From Tricholoma matsutake (Eukaryota; Basidiomycota; Agaricomycetes; Agaricales; Tricholomataceae), in contig AP026546.1 in the NCBI GenBank assembly GCA_026075535.2, positions 8,432,001 through 8,496,000 of the forward strand: a stretch of 64,000 nucleotides of DNA, read 5' to 3'. Below the pieces are notes generated by a model, which did not search any database, had not been told where the DNA came from, and saw only the letters and a list, made by a program, of their open reading frames with translations. The position numbers were made by a program, and so were the translations under genes. This document shows, one piece after another, positions 58,985 to 64,000 of the stretch (positions are counted from its first letter, which is position 1; each line of letters opens with the position of its first letter).

Positions 58985-59065
58985 ACATTTGACTACAGAA
59001 GATTATGTAAGCATAAACTGACAACAATACCATTAGGCTAAACAGTCATTACAGGTAAGTGATCA
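58985..59065 (-). other. tRNA-like (Pol III box) segment, left
   Basis: On the minus strand it reads TTTAGCCTAATGGTA (A-box-like) and, about 45 nt later, TGTTCAATTCTCGTC (B-box-like). No good anticodon or acceptor stem is evident. The same segment is present in copy 2 near 62885-62965. Confidence 0.4.
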
Positions 59066-59284
59066 TACTACACTACATACCTTCCCACAGGTGTGATGAC
59101 AAAGCACATAGCCGCGTCATCACACCTGCCAGCTCATCAACTCCCACCACCACCACCAACAATGACAAGCATGCCACCTCCATCCCCCCACCTCAACCAC
59201 CTCAACCCAGCAACTCCCACCACTCCCACTTCACCCCCATCTCTAGATGAGCCCCCAAGACCAGAAACGACTGGTTTCGACGCC

Positions 59285-59392
59285 GAATGACGCCCAAATG
59301 ATGCAATTGTTGTTTGGGCCGTAGTAAGTTTTTTTTTCATTCATTTTTTACTTTTGTAAACTAACTAATTCATTTGTTTTGTTTCTAGGTTC
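59285..59392 (+). repeat. Palindromic intron-bearing module in copy 1
   Basis: Palindrome arms GCCCAAATGATG and TTGTTTGGGC (59291-59320), then GTAAGTTTTTTTTC...TTTCTAG (about 59323-59390), then GTTCTAATCTAC. The near-identical copy in the second element is at 63205-63312. Confidence 0.6.
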
Positions 59393-59624
59393 TAATCTAC
59401 ATGAGTAATGATGGACTGATGCGAGCCAAACCCACACCCAATGACGCCCCTGGCAACCCCCCTCCTCCCCATCAAAATGGGATGTGAGGGTATCGATCAT
59501 GGTCAGGAGCATGGGGAGCAACACCAGGAGACCCCAGAAGGGGAATACCTGCCTGGTAAGCACCACCCGACCCCTCCCCTCGAGCCACGTCACTGATGAA
59601 CCGACAACACACCCACCCCATGCC

Positions 59625-60075
59625 TACGAGCTGCTGCTCGTAGGGTGGATCATGAGTGCATGGACCCCCCATGACACCAATGACATCCAGCACCCCCCAT
59701 CACTGCTGTGAGCGACTGCTTGCAGGGTGAATATGGGGTGCGAGAACATGGGAACGGCATGGAGGGATGACGATGGCACCAAACGACACACCTACAAGCA
59801 GCTGCCCATAGGGTGGTTCGTGGGTGCAGACAACGAGGGGGATGAACGACAAGGGTGATGAAACGACAAGGGTGATGAAACGACAAGGGGAAAGGGAAAC
59901 GATGACCAGAAGGGGAGACAATGGCGACACCTGCCCCATGCACGCCTATGAGCATCTGCTCGTAGGGTGTTTAAGGGGAGGGGGAGGGAGGGAGGGGACG
60001 ATGGACAAACACTGCCACCAACATATGATGCACCACCCACCACCAGCCTCGTGAGCAACTGCTCGTGGGGTGGAC
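59625..60075. repeat. Five palindrome tags in copy 1
   Basis: Tags centred near 59633, 59711, 59794, 59951 and 60056, of the form ACGAGCAGYTGCTCGTR followed by GGGTGG. The one at 60049 (GTGAGCAACTGCTCGTGG) is nearly a perfect palindrome. Confidence 0.7.
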
Positions 60076-60237
60076 GGTGGGTGGAACGATGAGGGAGGGG
60101 AGACAAGGGAGGGGAGGGAAGCCATGGGGGAGGTGAGGTGAGGGAGGCGAGACATGACAGAGATGAGAGGGAGGGGAAATGACAGGACAGGGCTGACAAG
60201 ATGGCCAACGCAACGCACCACCACCCCCTCCCCCCTG

Positions 60238-60595
60238 TTTCGTGGGGGGGTGGGTTTTTTTGTAGAATTTAAAATAGTATAATTAAATAGTATAATTAAT
60301 TCTCCCCCTTGCGTTTGCGTGGGGGTTTTTTTTTTAATCTATATTATTTATCTACTCCCTCACGAAGACATGAGGGCTCAATAAGTGAAGTAATCCTAAG
60401 TGCTGTGGGTTTTTTTTGTAGAATTTAAAATAGTATTATAATTAATTCTCCCCCTCGCGTTTGCGTGGGGTTTTTTTTTAAAATCTATATTAGTTATCTA
60501 CTCCCTCATGAAGATGTGAGGGCTCAACAATTTTTTTTCGAGCTCTTGTGAGAGAGGATAAAAATAAGTGAACTAATCCTAAGTGCTTTAAATGG
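60238..60595. repeat. Tandem duplication of about 170-180 bp
   Basis: Two units, each with TTTTTTGTAGAATTTAAAAT, then AATTCTCCCCCTYGCGTTTG, then TCTACTCCCTCAYGAAGA, ending in TAATCCTAAGTGCT. Non-coding. Confidence 0.75.
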
Positions 60596-60611
60596 ACTTT
60601 ATATTACATAT

Positions 60612-60710
60612 TTATTAATGCTCCTGTGGCTCAACTGGTTGAGCACTTGTTTGGTAGTCATGTCATTTATATCCCAAGGTCTAGAGTTCAATTCCTGCTC
60701 TGCCCATTTA
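60612..60710 (+). other. tRNA-like (Pol III box) segment, right
   Basis: Contains TGGCTCAACTGGTTGAGCAC (A-box with a 4-bp D-stem, 60629-60648) and GAGTTCAATTCC (B-box-like, about 60683-60694). The anticodon and T-stems pair poorly, so it is not a working tRNA gene. It may be SINE-derived, and it points outwards like the left one. Confidence 0.45.
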
Positions 60711-61494
60711 TTTTGTAAGCACTTTCATCAAGTTAAGTCTTCTGAAATGGTGTGGTATTCTGACTACTACCTGTTGGAATTGCATAGGACTTTACTTGGA
60801 ATTTACTAGGAATTTCTTGGAAATAAAAGTACATGGTCATCAAGATACATTCCGATTGGATTTCTATCGGACTCCTAGGACTAGTGTCGGACTAGTAGGA
60901 CTCCTATTGGATTCCAATTGGACTCTTATCAGAAAGCTCAGACTCCTAGGACTCTGATAGGAATATGGGGGGGAGTGCAAAGTTTACCTTCAAAGGCACA
61001 CCCCTGAGTGGGTTGAGCACCTCCACACCTGGCTCCCATTCTACCAGTTTCAACCAGTCTTCAAGATCACAGATATCTGGAAGGAGTTCAACAAGGGTCT
61101 TAATGGGTATATCTCAGTGCACGACCTCAACAACGTATGGGGTGCAAAGTGGAGAAGGAATAAAGGTACACAGAAGACAGAGGCTGGGCGACGAGGTAAA
61201 GTTGTGGATCTGATGGAGTGCTTGGTGAAGAAACACCACTGGGATTTGGCCTGTGCATTGCGGTTCCTGTGTGAGCAATATGAGGGTAGGATGGGCTGTT
61301 GTGCATTCTGTGATTACCTTACAGCAAAGGGTGGTGCAGGTCTCGCTGAGGTTCTCAAAGCAGCAGAGTTATTCTCTTAGTTTAGCCAAAGTATTTACTG
61401 TAGCATAGCATTTTAATTGAAGTAATATTATACTCACTTGACATGCCACTCAAGTTGTCTCACTGTATGTCGCTCTTGCTCCTTACCTTGCAAC

Positions 61495-62571
61495 ATGGGC
61501 ATCAGTAGACTATAAAAGGTTAGTACACATCTGGACTTGCATTTGACTTGTAGATCATCAAGCCTTGACCACTCCAATGACAGATACTTGAGCCCACAGC
61601 AGAATCACAGTCCTTGACAAGGTTTGCAACAGTTGAAGGCTTTCAGCACAATCTTTGCAATGCATGCACTCTGTTGATTGGTGTCGATATCAGGTGGTGG
61701 CTTGAGTTATACTTCACTTGGAAGCCAGTTGTCTGACTTGAACATGAACTATAGCATCTGGATTGACACCTGTGCAGCATCTGCTCATAAATCTGGTCTT
61801 CACACACAACAAGGAGAAAACCCAGAGCTTTGAAGGCTGTTCTTCAAGTTCTGCAGATTTCTCAATATTCCTGCTATCTTGATCTTTGTGTTTGATGGAC
61901 CTGCATGTCCACCTGTGAAGCATGGCAAGAATGTTCTCGACACCCCACTTTGGTTGATTTCTTATGTGAAGTTCCTTATCACTGCTTTTTGATTCTATGT
62001 TCACGAGGTAAGTGTAATTATTGATTGGCCTGCACTCCAACTACATTACTGCATAATCACCGGGAGAGGCAGAAGCTGAACTCGTGATGTTAAATCAACC
62101 TGGGATCATCGATGCTATCATTACTGATGATAGTGATGCATTTGTGTTCAGTGCAAAGTGTGTTATCAGATCCAGGTGCAAGGCCTTTTCTTCAGTACCA
62201 GTGATGTCACAGTAGTGATTGTTTAATACCCACTGCTTTTAGTTCTACAAACAAGATCAGTAACAGCCTCGGTGCTGATGAAGTCATGATCTACACCTCG
62301 GATGCCATCAAACATGTTGATACAGTTGCACTTACAACTGATGGCAGGTGGTGATTATAGCTTGGGAACTTCTGGCTATGGGGTATCAACAACACATGGC
62401 TTGGCAAAATGCAGCTTTGGGGATGCATTGCTCACAGCTGCCAAGACTCTACCTGATGATGACTCCTTTCAGATGTTTCTTGGCACATGGTGAGCTCAGA
62501 TGTGTCTTGAATTGTCTACAAATTCACACAGCTTCCTCCCTCATTGCTCCATGGCCCTGACCTTGAAGTTG
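61495..62571 (+). pseudogene. XPG-I (FEN1/GEN1-like) nuclease gene, interrupted
   Basis: These metal-dependent nucleases cut flaps or Holliday junctions. The start ATG at 61495 gives 'MGISRL' then a stop where W is usual. An intron at 61519-61583 is followed by 'EPTAESQSLTRFATVEGFQ', then a second intron (about 61692-61753) whose removal gives 'GVDISIWIDTCAASAHKSGL' and 'IPAILIFVFDGPACPPVKHG' (XPG-N). The XPG-I block has 'PGEAEAELVMLNQPG' and 'IITDDSDAFVF' (about 62055-62155), with the catalytic E, E, D, D residues kept. 'GADEVMIYTSDAIKHV', 'AGGDYSLGTSGYGVS' (helix-hairpin-helix region) and 'CLELSTNSHSFLPHC' follow, until element copy 2 begins at 62572. Stops at about 61513, 61832 and 61988 show decay. 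I recall expanded families of this type in mushrooms. Confidence 0.75.
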
Positions 62572-64000
62572 AGGTCTTTACACTCCCCCCCATATTCCTA
62601 TAGGAATCTGATGATTCCGATGATTCTGATCGGAGTCCAATCAGAATCCCACCATATTCCAATGTCATTTTCACCAGCCAAATTGACATGAAATGGCACA
62701 TTTAATCCTAGTCCAGTACGATGTAGTCCGATCAGAGTCTGATTGGACTATCAGAATTTCCTAGGAATTTCTGATCATAGAAATCACATAGGACTAGTCC
62801 GAAGTTATGCTAAGACATCAGACAATATAGGATTCTGATAGGAATGAAAGCAGCCTTGCTTAGTAATATAGTATGAAAAATTAAACACACACACAAGAAT
62901 TGAACACTTGACTACAGAAGATTATGCAAGCGTAAACTGACAACAATACCATTAGGCTAAACAGTCATTACAGGTAAGTGATCATACTACACTACATACC
63001 ATTCCCATGGGTGTGATGACAAAGCACATAGCTGCATCATCACACCTGCCAGCTCATCAACTCCCACCACCACCACCAACGATGACAAGCATGCCACCTC
63101 CATCCCCCCACCTCAACCACCTCAACCCAGCAACTCCCACCACTCCCACTTCACCCCCATCTCTAGATGAGCCCCCAACACTGGAAATGACTGGTTTCGA
63201 TGCCAAACAATGCCCAAACAACACAATCGTTGTTTGGGCCATAGTAAGTTGTTTTTTTCATTTGTTTTTTACTTTTGTAGACTAACTAATTCATTTGTTT
63301 TGTTTCTAGATTCTAATCTACATGAGTAACGACAGACTGATGCAAGCCAAACCCACACCCAATGATGCCCCTGGCAATCCCCCTCCTCCCCATCAAAACA
63401 GGATGTGAGGGTATCGATCATGGTCAGGAGCATGGGGAGCAACACCAGGAGACCCCAAAAGGGGAATACCCGCCCGGTAAGCACCACCTGACCCCTCCCC
63501 TCGTGCCATGTCACTGATGAACCGACAACGCACCCACCCCATGCCTATGAGCTGCTGCTCATAGGGTGGATCGTGAGTGCATGGACCCCCCACGACACCA
63601 ATGACATCCAGCACCCCCCATCACCACTGTGAGCAACTGCTTGCGGGGTGTATATGGGGTGTGAGAACATGGGAACAGCGTGGAGGGACGATGATGGCAC
63701 CAAATGACACGCCTATGAGCAGCTGCCCATAGGGTGGTTTGTGGGTGCAGACAACAAGGGGGATGAATGACAAGGGTGACAAAATGACAAGGGGAAAGGG
63801 AACAACGACCAGAAGGGGAGACAATGGTGACACCCGCCCCATGCATGCCTACAAGCATCTGCTCGTAGGGTGTTTAAGGGGAGGGGGAGGGAGGGAGGGG
63901 ACAATGGACAAATGCTGCCACCAACATATGATGCACCACCCACCACCAGCCTCACGAGCAACTGCTTGTGGGGTGGACAGTGGGTGGAATGATGAGGGAG
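62572..64000. mobile_element. hAT-like non-autonomous element, copy 2 (runs off the window)
   Basis: Starts AGGTCTTTACACTCCCCCC, like copy 1, and matches it throughout to the window end, including the tRNA-like segment, the intron module and the tags at about 63547, 63630, 63714, 63851 and 63955. Many differences from copy 1 are CG versus TG/CA. The right end and the second duplication lie outside the window. Confidence 0.8.

Larger units (their letters stand above)
58686..60988. mobile_element. hAT-like non-autonomous element, copy 1 (2.3 kb)
   Basis: The left terminus is AGGTCTTTACACTCCCCCCC. The right terminus is GGGGGGGAGTGCAAAGTTTA then CC, whose inverse has the same CTTTGCACTCCCCCCCATAT core. 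An 8-bp duplication TTCAAAGG flanks it (58678-58685 and 60989-60996). It interrupts the Crypton gene, whose frame is restored by removing it with one duplication copy. Long subterminal regions are full of TCCTAGGA and CCGATYGGACT short palindromes. The interior carries one intron-bearing module (59285-59392), five palindrome tags and two tRNA-like segments, but no transposase. Eight-bp duplications are typical of hAT elements; the TIR sequence itself is not one I know. Confidence 0.8.
56242..61380 (+). pseudogene. Crypton-type tyrosine recombinase (Ndc10-like and GCR1_C domains), split by a hAT-like element
   Basis: Crypton elements move by a tyrosine recombinase related to yeast Ndc10. The core-binding part has 'AYQTWWERYQACVMAADPD' (56460-56530), 'SHVKQVINTLEHWQF' (about 56655-56700) and 'RDHAMLLLSTS'-like sequence near 57000. 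The first catalytic Arg block reads 'F-stop-GDNTQ' (57040): the Arg codon is now TGA. Then 'IIFADNAKHNQTGWTDKFGAF' (57180-57245) and the C-terminal catalytic block 'KVTHAGKPYIAKTSHEHGAS', 'ALGGWNDSG', 'CYDWVLPIDALLGVAMFNG' (57540-57710), with the nucleophile Tyr in CYDW and Lys where THAGR is usual. 'WFHTVLLQDTAILY' and a coiled region follow. After element removal, the GCR1_C DNA-binding domain: 'KITDIWKEFNKGLNGYISVH', 'WGAKWRRNKGTQKTEAGRRG', ending at 61380. Other TGA stops at 56715 and 57900. Confidence 0.75.

Noticed and set aside
60612..60710. Functional tRNA gene
   Set aside because: A- and B-box motifs are present, but anticodon and T stems do not pair well and no acceptor stem is evident.

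Overview
The window looks like nuclear DNA of a TE-rich basidiomycete of the Agaricomycetes. Genes carry many short (about 48-65 bp) spliceosomal introns. The recognisable families (DUF6532, DUF6570/Helitron-associated, GCR1_C/Ndc10-type Crypton recombinases, F-box/LRR-like, XPG-I nucleases) are ones I associate with mushroom-forming fungi. The two complete LTR elements at 28.3-34.7 kb and 36.7-42.7 kb have LTRs up to 426-430 bp and a length of about 6.0 kb. From memory this is very close to marY1 of the ectomycorrhizal mushroom Tricholoma matsutake, so a Tricholoma-like host is my best guess; it is not proven here.

Layout. 0.5-2.3 kb: decayed DUF6532-type gene. 2.8-5.6 kb: probable inverted-repeat element carrying a broken GH95 alpha-L-fucosidase-like gene between two copies of a palindromic, intron-bearing repeat module. 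5.6-10.5 kb: CpG-rich island with an apparently intact multi-intron MFS transporter (minus strand). 10.5-12.3 kb: 30-bp tandem repeats and a truncated Helitron-associated DUF6570 gene. 12.3-16.6 kb: minus-strand chromodomain Ty3/gypsy remnant (element 1) with a zinc-knuckle ORF unusually placed 3' of pol. 16.9-24.6 kb: plus-strand chromodomain gypsy (element 2) whose RT core is inverted, whose RNase H region holds a 447-bp MITE, and whose 3' LTR is split by a 1.2-kb insert. 24.65-26.34 kb: decayed unknown gene. 26.6-28.25 kb: marY1-like fragment (E). 28.3-34.7 kb: complete marY1-like element (C, minus) with a nested solo LTR. 34.9-35.8 kb: USP-like gene remnant. 36.46-44.1 kb: F-box/LRR-like gene split by a complete marY1-like element (D, plus).

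44.1-45.6 kb: palindromic modules. 45.6-48.9 kb: second gene island with a small cysteine-rich secreted protein (plus) and a C2-domain/transmembrane protein (minus). 48.9-56.1 kb: inverted-repeat elements, a LINE RT fragment, palindromic modules and minisatellites. 56.2-61.4 kb: Crypton-type tyrosine recombinase gene split by a 2.3-kb hAT-like element with an 8-bp target duplication. 61.5-62.6 kb: XPG-I nuclease gene interrupted by a second copy of the same element, which runs off the window.

Only three genes look potentially functional (MFS transporter, secreted protein, C2-TM protein). Almost everything else is a mobile element or a gene broken by one. Homologous copies repeatedly show CGA codons turned into TGA or CAA, the mark of C-to-T decay at CpG sites.
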